DNA of 64,000 nucleotides, taken from NCBI GenBank assembly GCA_949987705.1, contig OX465286.1, positions 12,257,092 to 12,321,091 of the forward strand, in the 5' to 3' direction. The notes under the pieces are model-generated. The model did not search any database, had not been told where the DNA came from, and worked only from the letters and a program-made list of their open reading frames with translations. The translations under genes and the position numbers were made by a program. Source of the DNA: Thereva unica (lineage: Eukaryota; Arthropoda; Insecta; Diptera; Therevidae). The first letter of the stretch is position 1, and every line of letters begins with the position of its first letter. Below, in pieces: positions 44,466-54,686 of the stretch.

Positions 44466-44820
44466 TAATGTATGTGGAGTTGTCCTTTCCTCGCCTGCGC
44501 GTAAAATTCCCATTTATTTTGGCGCACACTATACCGAACATTCATTCTTTCTTCTTTAAACTCCTTTAATCCCTCATGGGACATAGGGCGGAAACAGTTG
44601 CCCTCCAGCGGACTCTGTTTTGCGCGACAGCTCTTAGCTCCGACCAGGATCTCCCAGTTGTTGCGGCTTCTTCTAGTAGGGTTTTCCTCCACGTTGTTCT
44701 AGGTGTTCCTACTCGACGGGAACCTTGCGGATTCCAGTCAAGGGCCTGTTTGGCTAGATTTTCGTTTTCGCGTCGCAAGGTGTGGCCAACCCAATTCCAT
44801 TTCCTTCGCCATTCGAACAT
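44466..44820 (-). pseudogene. RTE-like retrotransposon C-terminal fragment inside the hAT
   Basis: FEWRRKWNWVGHTLRRE, QALDWNPQGSRRVGTPRTTW and QNRVRWRATVSALCP form the C-terminal signature widespread in RTE-like ORFs. The frame is open for 84 codons, with no RT domain upstream. The same WNWVGHTLRR region appears, decayed, in the composite hAT MITEs. Confidence 0.7.
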
Positions 44821-45185
44821 TCATTAGTTACATATAATTCATTGCGTTTGCCTTGAATTCTTGGATTGAAAATTACTTGAAATTCAAGTTGGGTTTTCGA
44901 TTCATTGATTAAAAATTATTGAAAATCTACATATTGAATTTTGAACATCGCAGACTTTTACCAATTCAATTCGAAAGTAAGAGGCAGCAAATTTATGGTT
45001 CGCCCCCCGGGCGGCAGAAATCCACGCTACGCCACTGTGTAACGGAGGGCATTTTCGAAATTAAAATTTGTGCTTCTATGTAAGAAAATTCCAGAGTAGA
45101 GTTCAGAATTGGTCTTGTGTGACTGTAGTTTGTTAGTTACGCTCTTATTTCATATAATATACTCCATGCGGGTACCGCAGGAAAG

Positions 45186-46399
45186 TGGAATTAGGCACTT
45201 GCTAACAGATCCCCCAAAAACTTGCCATAATGCAATTCTGTAAGTACATACGCTTTTAGCGTGGTAAAATATATTGTAATCTTGATGTACTAAAATAAAA
45301 AAAATAAATAAATAAATGAAAAACTATCAATATAACAGCAAAAATGTAACCATACTCCATATCACAATTATTTAAGAGTCTTTAAATAACCGCTTCCTGA
45401 CCACAAAATGTACATTATACAAAATTATTTCAAAATCATATTATCTCAACAATGAAGGACATCTCCGACCAAATCTCCTCCAGGGATTACCAATACATAT
45501 TAACAAGACGCAGATCTAGTACCTATTGATTACTCTAACTGGAAAATGTTCTAGGAAATCTATTTAAAAGCAAGCACACCTGAAAACATCTTTACCTTAA
45601 CAATTTATAAATAAAAACCGCAAAACCTTGTATTTCAATCTAATTTGCGTTTGCGATTCGATGATGGATGAAGTAATCAATACGTCCTAACGATGTTAAT
45701 TGTAACACTATTATATAGTTTGTGTGTGCGTGTGCTTTGTTTTTCTTTAGTTTTATTGATAAGATCGCAAAATATACAATATATGTATGTATATAGAAAA
45801 TGCAAATGAAACTCTTTAAAATTAACAATTTTGACCTGGTGGAGCCCTCTTTTGACATAAAGCAGCGAAACAGAGCTATAGTGAAATTTCTTAAAAACCT
45901 AAATAGCGAAATTTTTTTTTGTTTGTTTATACAACTAACTAAGACTTGGACAGAAAACAATGGCATCGCGCGCTGCAACTGAAAAAATAATAATGAACTC
46001 TCGGCGGATGATTATTTCATATTTATGACTTTTTTGTCGTCCACCACCAATCAGAAAAAGCATTTCCATAATTCGATTACAGAAAGTTATGCAAAGATAT
46101 CGGCAGCATCGCATTACAAAACTGCTGACAGAAGAAATCGAAAACAGTTAAGAGAGCTAGAAAAAAATTAGAAAACAAAATGCCAAGCGGACATAAGCGT
46201 TTTTGTAGAAAAAAAAAATTGTTTTAAATTTTTGAGATGATCTGCACAGCAAAAAAATACTATACAAAGGTCAAAGTGCTTCCAGTTGACTAACACACAC
46301 ACACACGACACACGAGATTTCAATTCAAGTTTTGTTACATTCAAATAAATGCCGTGTGGGGCCCGAAGGAGTTAGAAAAATCGTGACTAGACCCTTGCT
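45186..46399. other. Intergenic, nothing recognised
   Basis: AT-rich. A (CA)n tract near 46293-46315. No coding motif was seen. Confidence 0.45.
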
Positions 46400-47765
46400 A
46401 CTTAATTATTACTATTATTATAAGGAATGAGGGGGCAGCCCATATGGTGAACACTGCGGCCAAGTTAGGCCTATATTGTGTGCGTACCCCACTAGCGGAA
46501 CAGACTATCGGCCTTCCGGATGAAGGCAAGAAGGTCTTTAATTGATGAAAACCGGACTTGGGCAGGGCTCGAGAACTCTCTGATAAACGCTCTTCTTCTA
46601 AGCCAGATCAGGGCAGGACATTCACAAAGAATATGTGTGTGGAAGTCTCGTCGCCTTCCAAGCAGAGTTGGCATTCTGTCTCTTGAGACAGTCCTAGGTT
46701 GTGGAGGTGGTACCGCAGTCCTACATGGCCAGTGAGATAACCAACCAGCAGCCTTAAGTCCGCTCTGTTTAGAGTGATAGTGCCCCTTAAGGCAAAGGGT
46801 CTTATAAGATCTTTAGCTTGTCTAAGATCTGGGACTGACTCCCAATTCTTCTTCTTTCTTCTTTAAAGGCTCTACAACCGGGATCCGGTCCTGGCCTCGC
46901 ACAACTGTTCTCTCCACCGGTCCCGATTCTGAGCCGATGTCATCCAGTTTGGCATCCCTAAACTCTGAGCGTCCTGGTCCACGCCATCCTTCCAGCGAAG
47001 GTTGGGCCTCCCTCGCTGTCGCACCCCATAGGTCTTACCGCACTGACTCCCAATAGGCTAGGTTTATTCTCTTAATCCACTCTTCTATCAAGAACTTAGA
47101 GGTGGATCAAAAGATGACACAGAAGGGTTCTGGGCCCTGGAACAACGTCTCAGACCCCTCCCCGCGAATCTGTCTGCAGCGTCATTTCCCTCGATACCCC
47201 AGTGTCCGGGGACCCAGCAGAGCGAGACCTCGTTTCTTCTGGCCAGGCTCTGGAGTACGTCAAAACACCCTGCTACTATTTTGGAAGAAAACTTCCACGT
47301 TGAGAGTGCCTTGATGGCAGCTTGGCTGTCAGAAAAGATTTTAAAGTTGGCGTCTTTCAGACCTTTCTCAAGGTTGAGCTTAGCGCAGGTCGCAATGGCA
47401 TGTATTTCAGTCTGGAAAACAGAGGGCCACTTACCCATTGCAATCGAGACCTTGGAGTTGGGTCCTGCGACACCCGCCCCTGTGCCATGTTCCATCTTTG
47501 ACCCGTCAGTAAACCAGTGGAGATGTTTTGGATCCCCAGGAAGAATAATTTCCTCCCACTCAGAGCGATCCGGGATAATCTGAATTTCCTTTCCGCGGCA
47601 AATGGAAATGCTTGGGATATTTTTAAGGATATCCATACGTCCTTTGACCTATGGGGCCAGTTGGATGAGATCTGAAGTCTCAAGGCACTTATGGCGGCGG
47701 ATTTCCATATGAAGAGATGCAAAGGGGTCAATCCAATGATTGCTTCCATTGCGGCTGTGGGAGAG
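46400..47765 (-). pseudogene. LOA-type retrotransposon C-terminal part (RNase H), copy Y
   Basis: Starts, high to low, with SPTAAMEAIIGLTPLHLFI (RT C-terminus, near 47770), then RNase H with the usual acidic motifs: WFTDGSK, FQTEIHAIATCAKL, FSDSQAAIKAL and WVPGHWGIEGNDAAD. After a small retroposon insertion it ends with a Cys/His remnant HILCECPALIWLRRRAFI near 46640. Frames change several times. An RT followed by a C-terminal RNase H fits LOA/I-type elements. Confidence 0.8.
46847..47041 (-). mobile_element. 195-bp retroposon 3' end, 13-bp TSD
   Basis: Flanked by ACTGACTCCCAAT at 46834-46846 and 47042-47054. The minus strand aligns with 10374-10559 and ends in a GAAGAAAGAAGAAGAA tail. It encodes the C-terminal RGRPNLRWKDG signature only. 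This is a very short 5'-truncated retrotransposon copy inside the LOA-type remnant. Confidence 0.85.
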
Positions 47766-49657
47766 GTCCGCATAGGACCTGTAGGGACTCCCCGAACACA
47801 GAGACCCTGCTCCTCGCTATTGCGGGGCACTCACAGAGAATGTGGAGAGCAGACTCATCCTCTTCCAGGCAAAGCCTACATGTAGGGTCTTCCGCCGTTC
47901 CTATCCTCCATAAGTGGTAATTTAGTGCACAGTGTCCCGTAATCAAGCCAACAAGTGTCCTGACATCACTCCAGCTGCGCCGTAACAATTCCTTGGCCGT
48001 CTTAGGGGACGGCACAGGAAGTAACCGCTTAGAGTTGGCCAGTCCAGGCGCGGACCTCCAGCGTTCAGTATGTTTCATCAAAGCCCGATCGCCCAGGGCC
48101 CTTTGCAGCAAGCTGGAAGGTGCCCCAATAGTCCGCTCTGGACCAATGAATGCAATATCAGAGCCCTGTTTAGCCAGGGCATCCGTACTTTCGTTGCCTT
48201 TGAAGCCCTGGTGACCCGGGACCCAGACAAGGGTAATTTGATTGAAAACGCCCACTCATGAAGAACACGTTGGTAGGCCCAAACTAATTTCGACTTGGTC
48301 CTACGGGACCTTATCGCTCTAATTGCCGCTTGGCTATCAGAGAAGATAAAAATCCGTTTATTTTGGTAGGCCCTTCTTAAGTTCTCATGACTGCATGCCA
48401 AAATATCGTACACCTCTGCTTGAAAGACAGTTGCTAGAGTGCCAAAGCTTTTCGCCCTGCTAAGTCTGGGGCTTTCACTCCAGATTCCGGCGCCTACACC
48501 TGTCTCCGTTTTAGAGCCATCCGTGTATCATACTAGTCCGCCCGGCAATACTTTAGGAAAAGTCCAGGTTAGCTTCTCCTGTATGTGCACAGAAGGTTGC
48601 TCAAATTTTGCAATTTTAAAGGACATGCTGTCCGATAGCTCTCTTCTATGATGTTGAATCTCTTCTATGATGTTGATTATTATAGAATGTCCTCGCCCAA
48701 GACCAGCGCCCAAGTGACCATTCGCTTTCAGCCGCAGCGCCGTGTTTATGGCGGACTTCTCTACCTCAAGGTGAAGGGGTACTAAATTGAGGGGAGTCTC
48801 CAGCGCTACCCCAGTGATGGAGAAGAGGCAGGACATTCTTTGAATTTTGCTTAAATTGGTTATGGAACCCTTAAGCTTCGTTCTGTGCCACCAAACTAAA
48901 GCTCCGTAAGTTACCATGGGCCTAATTATGGTGGTGTATATCCAATACAAGGTTTTCGGTTGTAAACCCCAGGTGGAACCACAAGCTCTGCGGCAAGCCC
49001 ACAGGGATCTGCGGGATCTACTCATCAGAGTGTCCTTTGGCTGGTTCCACTTGAGCTTGGCATCTAGCGTAACTCCTAAATATTTGGCGTGTTGTGAAAA
49101 GCCTATAGTTCTGCCTGCGAATGTTGGTTCCCAAATTCCCGGTAGTGATCGTTTCCTGGTGAAAGGAACCAGAATCGTTTTGTCGGGATTGACTTTAAGA
49201 CCTCCGCTTTCGCACCAGCTAGAGACCTTCAGTTTCACCTGAAACTACTATGACGACATCGTCAGCGTAACCTTGGGCGAAAATGATTCGACCTTTGAGC
49301 AGCTCTAGGAGTTCATCTACAACAAGGCACCAGAGAAGTAGAGATAAAACTCCTCTATGCGGGCAACATTTTGCTATAGTGCCCTCCAGAGACCCTTCAA
49401 CACGAGAGACCATTAGTTTGCGAGTTCTCAGCATAGAGTCAATCCAGTTGCAGAAAATGCTACTTAGACTGCGTCTACTTAGAGCTCTAGCTATAGTATC
49501 GAAGGGTGTACTGTCGAAGGCTCCCTCGATATCGAGGAAGGCCGTCAGAGCAACTCTTCTGTTTAGAGCTGCGTATTCCAGCCCGAGCACCAGATTGTGC
49601 AGTGCTGTCTCAGTGGACTTGCCCGCTTGGTACGCATGCTGATAGGAGCTTAGATTA
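47728..49657 (-). pseudogene. LOA-type RT plus RNase H, copy X
   Basis: From high to low: QHAYQAGKSTETALHNLVLG, LTAFLDIEGAFDSTPFDT (first Asp), a damaged box HRGVLSLLLWCLVVDELLEL, catalytic QGYADDVVIVVSG, GGLKVNPDKTILVPFT, YLGVTLDAKLKW, then RNase H (FSDSQAAIRAI, WVPGHQGFKGNEST) and a Cys/His tail (CRLCLEEDESALHILCECP). 5'-truncated, with at least four frame breaks. It runs directly into copy Y at 47728-47770. Confidence 0.85.
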
Positions 49658-49684
49658 CTGTACTTAGTTATATTAGATTTTAAA

Positions 49685-49800
49685 ATGTGACGTAACGAAA
49701 TTTAGGACCCCTCCCACCCCTTGTCACACACATTGCCACACTTCGTAGACCCCCTCCCTCCCCCTTAACGTGTGACGTAATTTATGGATGGCCCCTTACC
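49685..49800. repeat. TE terminal fragment with CATAAATTACGTCAC-type motif
   Basis: tgtgacgtaatttatggatggcccc near 49770 and an inverted-like tgtgacgtaacgaaatttaggacccc near 49687. A related gtccataaattacgtgag occurs at 62899. This motif is common at DNA-element ends in insects; family not assigned. Confidence 0.4.
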
Positions 49801-51364
49801 TGCTTTCATTACACGTAAATTGTTTTATGATTTCATGAATTAATGGAATTGTTTTAATTAGTAAAGAATTAAAAAATAATATAAAAAAAAAATAAAAATA
49901 AAACCCAACAGTATGTTATTTTTACCACATTGCGGCGGAAAGTTACTTTCAATTTCAAAAATCACTGTCACTTATTTCTGGAGGAAAAACCTAAAATTTT
50001 ACCAAAAGCGACATCTACGCGTCATTCCAAAAAAAAACGGATATTTCTGGTGTAATTTATTTTCTCTAGCAAACAGAAATTGATACACAGAAAATATTTC
50101 TGAGCGATTTCTTCCCCATTTTTTTTTTTGCATAGGTTTGAAATAGGCAAAGAAATTTCTTGGCATACTTTCAAATTCGCCGTGCCTAATTGTGCGCTGC
50201 GCCGCCTAAGTTCGGCGCAATAAGCGCAGTAAAAATTTTTGTTAAACATTGTCTCTCGGCATATGAATTTCTCTAGCAACATTTCTCAATTCAGTTGGAA
50301 TCCCATAGGTAAGGGAATATAGAGAGAGGTATCTTCAGCCCCGTTGGATAGCTGCAAAATCACTCTCTATACATCCTGACACCCAGTTGAACTGAACAAG
50401 ACCCTGTCTGCGCAAGTGCGCAAGACTTAATTCGGCCCCGACAATCAAGTCCTACCTAAAAATGGCTGTACTACCGTGTCTATTTATTTCCTTCAAGCTA
50501 TTCCCAGCGCATTTACCTGCATAGATCTCGTGGATTCCAAAAACAAATGACCATTTATATATATCTTTAGAGAATATGTTAAATAAAAAGAAGCGCGCTC
50601 TTCTCTTATGCAATTTTATAAAGCTTTAAATAGAAGGGAGATTGCCTTCAGATCGCAACAAGTGTTCACATAATGAATGGAAGAGCAGCTAGTCAGTGGC
50701 ATAGTACCATCATCAACTCAAAATTAATTAGCACGAGCGCGATCTTCATTTTATAATATATCATTCCTCATTGCTCTCGTCTATCTACTTGTCCCAACCA
50801 CAAACACACTATTCTCTGATCATAGCCATAACGACTTTACCCCCACACAATCTGCCATCACTCCAAATCATGCTTTCTTCGTTGCGTCACATGTAAAAGG
50901 TCAATCGAAAACTGCACATTATGTCACCTCGAATATCACAAAAATATGTATATATACCTGTTTCAATAGAAATTATTATTCGGCATATTAAAATGTTTGC
51001 TTATGAAATCCTTATCAGACAATTCCTAAGCCAATACTGCGGGAGATCGCGCGGGAAATGGGCTATCTCTTACATTGGTTTAGATGGATGTTATAAATTT
51101 GTTGTTTAGTTAGAATCTAGTATGATATCAGAGAGAGAGAGATACACGGATATCCGTGTGCCCCCCATTTGTCTGAGGATGCCGCAACCTACTGAAGGCT
51201 GAACGCCAGTCGCCAGTGGCAGACAGTAATAACGCTGTGATCACCGAGGATGATCTTTTAATAAGCGCTCCAAAATCGAAATCACAAGCACGGAGGATAG
51301 AATTTAGATTAAGGCAGGGAACAGAAAGAAACTTCGGAAGAGGACCAAATCGGACGCGATGTTG
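49801..51364. other. Intergenic, nothing firm
   Basis: An 86-codon minus-strand frame at 50022-50282 contains several Cys but no recognised motif and sits in simple-looking sequence; not called. The rest is AT-rich. Confidence 0.4.
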
Positions 51365-53515
51365 TTTTTTTTATGTGGCAGTGCTAAGCTCAGGAGTCAC
51401 CCTTTGTACTACTAGTCCGTCATGTCATTTGTCACGTCATGGTGCAATGTCTAGCAGTAAGCTTGGGGGTTGGAGGGGTTATAAAGGTACGGGAGGGTAT
51501 TGAAGAAGGTGGTGATGAACCCTGCGTTTGAACTCTTGGATGTTGTAGAAGCTCGGAAATACTGACTGCGAGAGATTATTCCACAGTCGAGTTGTTCTAT
51601 TAACAAACGAATTCATTTCTTGTTGAGTGCGTGAAAGGGGGAGTTGCAGGTGAAGGGAATAAGCGGGCTAATCTGGTGTTGCGGGTATAAGATTGCCGTG
51701 GAGGCAGAAGAGCGTTTAACTCGGAGGAACAGTCACTATGATAGTAGCGATAAAATTTTGTCAGTGCTGCTACATTCCTACGGTGGCTCAGGGGGTCGAT
51801 AGTGGAGCAGGCGGTATCGTCATCAATTAATTTAAGGGCCTTTTTTTGGATCTTATCTAACCATGCCAAGGTGGTTATTGGAGCGCCGCCCCAAACGAGG
51901 GAGTTATATTCGAAAAGAGGCCGAATGTAGGATTTCAGCACGGGCCGATGGCTGGAGGAGGAAATCCCAAACACTGGGATGCTTGTTTGGGGATTTGGAA
52001 TATGTGGTCATTCCATCGCAAGTCTTTGGCTAATGTCACGCCTAAGATGTGTAAGGATGGGCCGGCCATTAGTTGAACTTCACTCACTCTCAAGGGTGGA
52101 GAGGAGTTGAACTTCTTTTTGGAGATAAGACAGTACTTGCTTTTGGCGGGGTTGACTTCAACAATATTCTTCATTCCCCACTCTAGAATAAGATTAATGT
52201 CGTTATTAATAGAGTTGGACATTACTTCGCGATCATCAAGACAGGATCTGGCATGAGTCTGTCTTGTATCGAAGCTGTACGAGTAACGTAGAGTACCGTC
52301 GTCAGCGAAGCTGAGACGTGAATTGGAGGGGATTGAAAGTAGGTCATTTATAAAACTGAGAAATAGGGCCGGTGATAAAATTGAACCCTGGGGGACCCCC
52401 GCAGAGATGGGGTGAGATTCAGATTTGACGCCATGCAAAACTACCTTAATTGAACGGCCGGAAAGGAAACTCTCAACCCACTTATAGAGAAGCGAGTCAA
52501 TTCCAATAGCTTTGAGTTTAGCTAACAGGGCTAAGTGCCAAACTCTATCGAAAGCCTTGGAGATATCTAGAGCAACCAGACTAGACTCACCAGATCCATG
52601 ACCAGCCTACGGCTGAGGTGTTCTGTAATACAGACTAAAAGATCGCCAGTGGATCTTTTTTGTCGGAAGCCATACTGTCTGTCGTTTATGAGTAGGTTGG
52701 ATTCTAGATATCCCATAAGCTTTTTGTTGATTATCGTCGACATGGTTTTGGAGAGAATAGAAGTAATTGCTATTGGGCGGTAGCTGGAGGGAAAACTGGA
52801 ATCACCTTTTTTCGGTATGGGCTGAACATGGGCAAGTTTCCAAGAGTCGGGATAAACTCCGGAGAAATATGACAAGGCAAATAGTTTGCGCAGAGGTTTA
52901 GCCAAAGGTGAGGCGCATTGTTTTAAGACGATAGGGGGTATATTATCGGGTCCAGTGGATTTGTTGGCATCGAGCTCTTTGAAGCACCTGTACACCTCGC
53001 GAGTCCTGAAGAAAACCCTGTCCATTGAGTGGGCGTTACGCTCGGAAACAGGGGGTAACATATCAATTTCGGGTAAAGAAGAATTTGAAGCGAACAGAGA
53101 TGCTAAAAAATCGGCCTTGGATTTGCTGTCTGTTATTACCTTCTCATCGTGAATAAAGGAGGGGGTTGAAGTTGTAGTGAAATTCTTTTTGATGTAACTT
53201 ACCAAGGACCGGAAGTTTTTGTTACCGGAGGTTGCATTAAGGAGTTTACTTCTCAATTTGTTGTCAAATAAGGTTTTGACTTTCTTGATGGTGGTTTTAC
53301 AAGAATTTCTTTGTTGTATGTACTCTAAACGGAGCGATTCACTCGGGAAACTCTTGTACGCTCGGAAGGCGGCTTCTTTAGTTTTGATTGCATTCATACA
53401 TTCCCGATTAAACCATCTGTTGGGCCTAGGCTTCACAGATTTGGTAGAATGGGGAATGTACAAATGCATTCCTGCCCGTATGATCCTGGTGATACGGATA
53501 GCAAGGGCGTGCCTA
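51365..53515 (-). pseudogene. CR1-like retrotransposon ORF2, nearly full RT
   Basis: From high to low: NRWFNRECMNAIKTKEAAFR, LDANKSTGPDNIPPIVLKQC, SYRPIAITSILSKTMSTII, QYGFRQKRSTGDLL, a frame break near 52567, then LDISKAFDRVWH, GVPQGSILSPALFLSFINDL, catalytic SFADDGTLRYS, and a C-terminal DPLSHRRNVAALTKFYRYYH. A second break is near 51960. The 3' UTR ends with an A-run (51365-51372 as T), matching the plus-strand copy ending at 3354. The endonuclease is missing. Confidence 0.85.
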
Positions 53516-53518
53516 AGC

Positions 53519-54325
53519 TTGTATCGAACCCCCGAATCGGGCTTCACAAAATATCACGCCAACAATATCCTCTATGATAAGGCATCTGTTAATAGGATCG
53601 ACAATTTCATAATCAAGTTGATTCGATGTTACGTCGCTAGAGCGACAGAGCGCGACAATCCTCTTATTCGGGGAGCGTTCTACCCGAACTCTGAATATCA
53701 CAAAGCAGCTTGTGAACGCGGGTTTATCCCCCCCAGAAGCATTTATTTACCTAGATTCCCCCATAGTTGGGTATTTACCCTCTCTAATCAAGTGATAGAA
53801 TATTTTGGAAAGCATGCTAGTTTTAAAAGATTAGCTTAGTACTTAGATAGGGTTTAGTTCTAGTTTTTACTTTGTAATGAAGCTAGATTTAAGTAAGTCT
53901 AGGTTAGTGGTGCGAGCTTCCACGAGCTATTGTTATTTCTTGTAGCTCAAGCCCGTGGAAGCTCGTCGCCTGGACGGCGGCCACCCGAGAGAATTCAACT
54001 CTGCTGCCCCCGCCCAAATAGGTTTTTTAGAGTTAAGTTAGCTTAAGTTTTATACAAAATAATTAATATAGCACCTAAGTTTTTGCTTTTTCAAATTTTT
54101 CTTAGGATTAGAAATAATATATAATATAAAAATAAAAAAAAATAAAATTTTAGCCGAAAGGCATAAGTTAAATTAAGATACAGATTAATTTAGAGTGCCT
54201 GCTGAGGGCCAGTAAGTTAGATAGATTAGAATATGTTAGAATAATTAACTTTAAGCGTTTAGTTAAATTTATTTTAGGATAGTTGTTAAGTCAAATAAAC
54301 GCTTGTTTAAAAACTAAAAAAAAAT
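53519..54325 (+). pseudogene. Jockey-like element 3' end (C-terminus, 3' UTR, poly-A)
   Basis: An open C-terminal stretch from 53519 to 53839 contains NNILYDKASVNRIDNFIIKL and ERDNPLIRGAFYP, similar in style to Jockey ORF2 tails. It is followed by about 480 bp of UTR-like sequence and an A-run near 54318. It lies back to back with the CR1-like copy, so the two 5' truncation points meet near 53517. Confidence 0.6.
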
Positions 54326-54686
54326 TAAATAAATTGATTATCTCCTCGGAAATTGCACCGTTTATTTATTTAAGCCATGTTTAAAAAGTGATATTTATAT
54401 TTGATATTTTATAAATTTTCATACAAATTCTTAATAGACAATATTTTAATAAATTAGAATTTTTGTAAATAAAATACGAAATGTCTTATTCAGTTTAATA
54501 ATAATAAAATGTCTTATCAACTAAGCGGACGGATTAATATATTAATTTTATTTTATTTCATCGCAATATTTAAAAACGATCAAAATTATAAAACCCCTTA
54601 ATTAACTGGCATTGTAGAAACCGTACTGTGTGTTGTCATTTGACCAGATCCCGATAAGGAGTGTGTTGTCGAGGCATTTAAAGATG
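54326..54686. other. 3' flank of the tetraspan gene
   Basis: AT-rich; probably includes the 3' UTR. Confidence 0.4.
54546..54557 (-). terminator. Candidate polyadenylation signals (AATAAA) of the tetraspan gene
   Basis: Overlapping AATAAA words on the minus strand about 130 nt downstream of the stop codon. Typical distance; not proven. Confidence 0.35.

Larger units (their letters stand above)
42318..45037. mobile_element. 2.7-kb hAT element with perfect 8-bp TSD
   Basis: Ends CAGTAGCGTAGCGTGG and CCACGCTACGCCACTG; duplication TGTAACGG at 42310-42317 and 45038-45045. Without the nested MITE it is about 1.86 kb. No hAT transposase was recognised, but a retrotransposon C-terminal fragment lies at 44466-44820, so the interior was acquired or deleted. 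Confidence 0.85.
41090..45185. mobile_element. 1.4-kb TIR element family, copy B, with nested hAT
   Basis: 41200-42317 and 45046-45125 align, in reverse orientation, with copy A at 7976-9436 (for example ttcaaactag near 41310, ggaaacgggggttgagt near 41720, taattgtgttgtattt near 42190). gcgggat clusters mark the left end near 41068-41125 and gcgggtaccgc the right near 45169. It is split by the hAT at 42318-45037. More decayed than copy A. Confidence 0.65.

Noticed and set aside
47102..49642. Plus-strand ORFs across the LOA-type remnants
   Set aside because: The minus-strand translations carry RT and RNase H motifs; the plus-strand frames do not.
50022..50282. 86-codon Cys-containing minus-strand ORF
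   Set aside because: No recognised motif, no splice context and simple-sequence surroundings.
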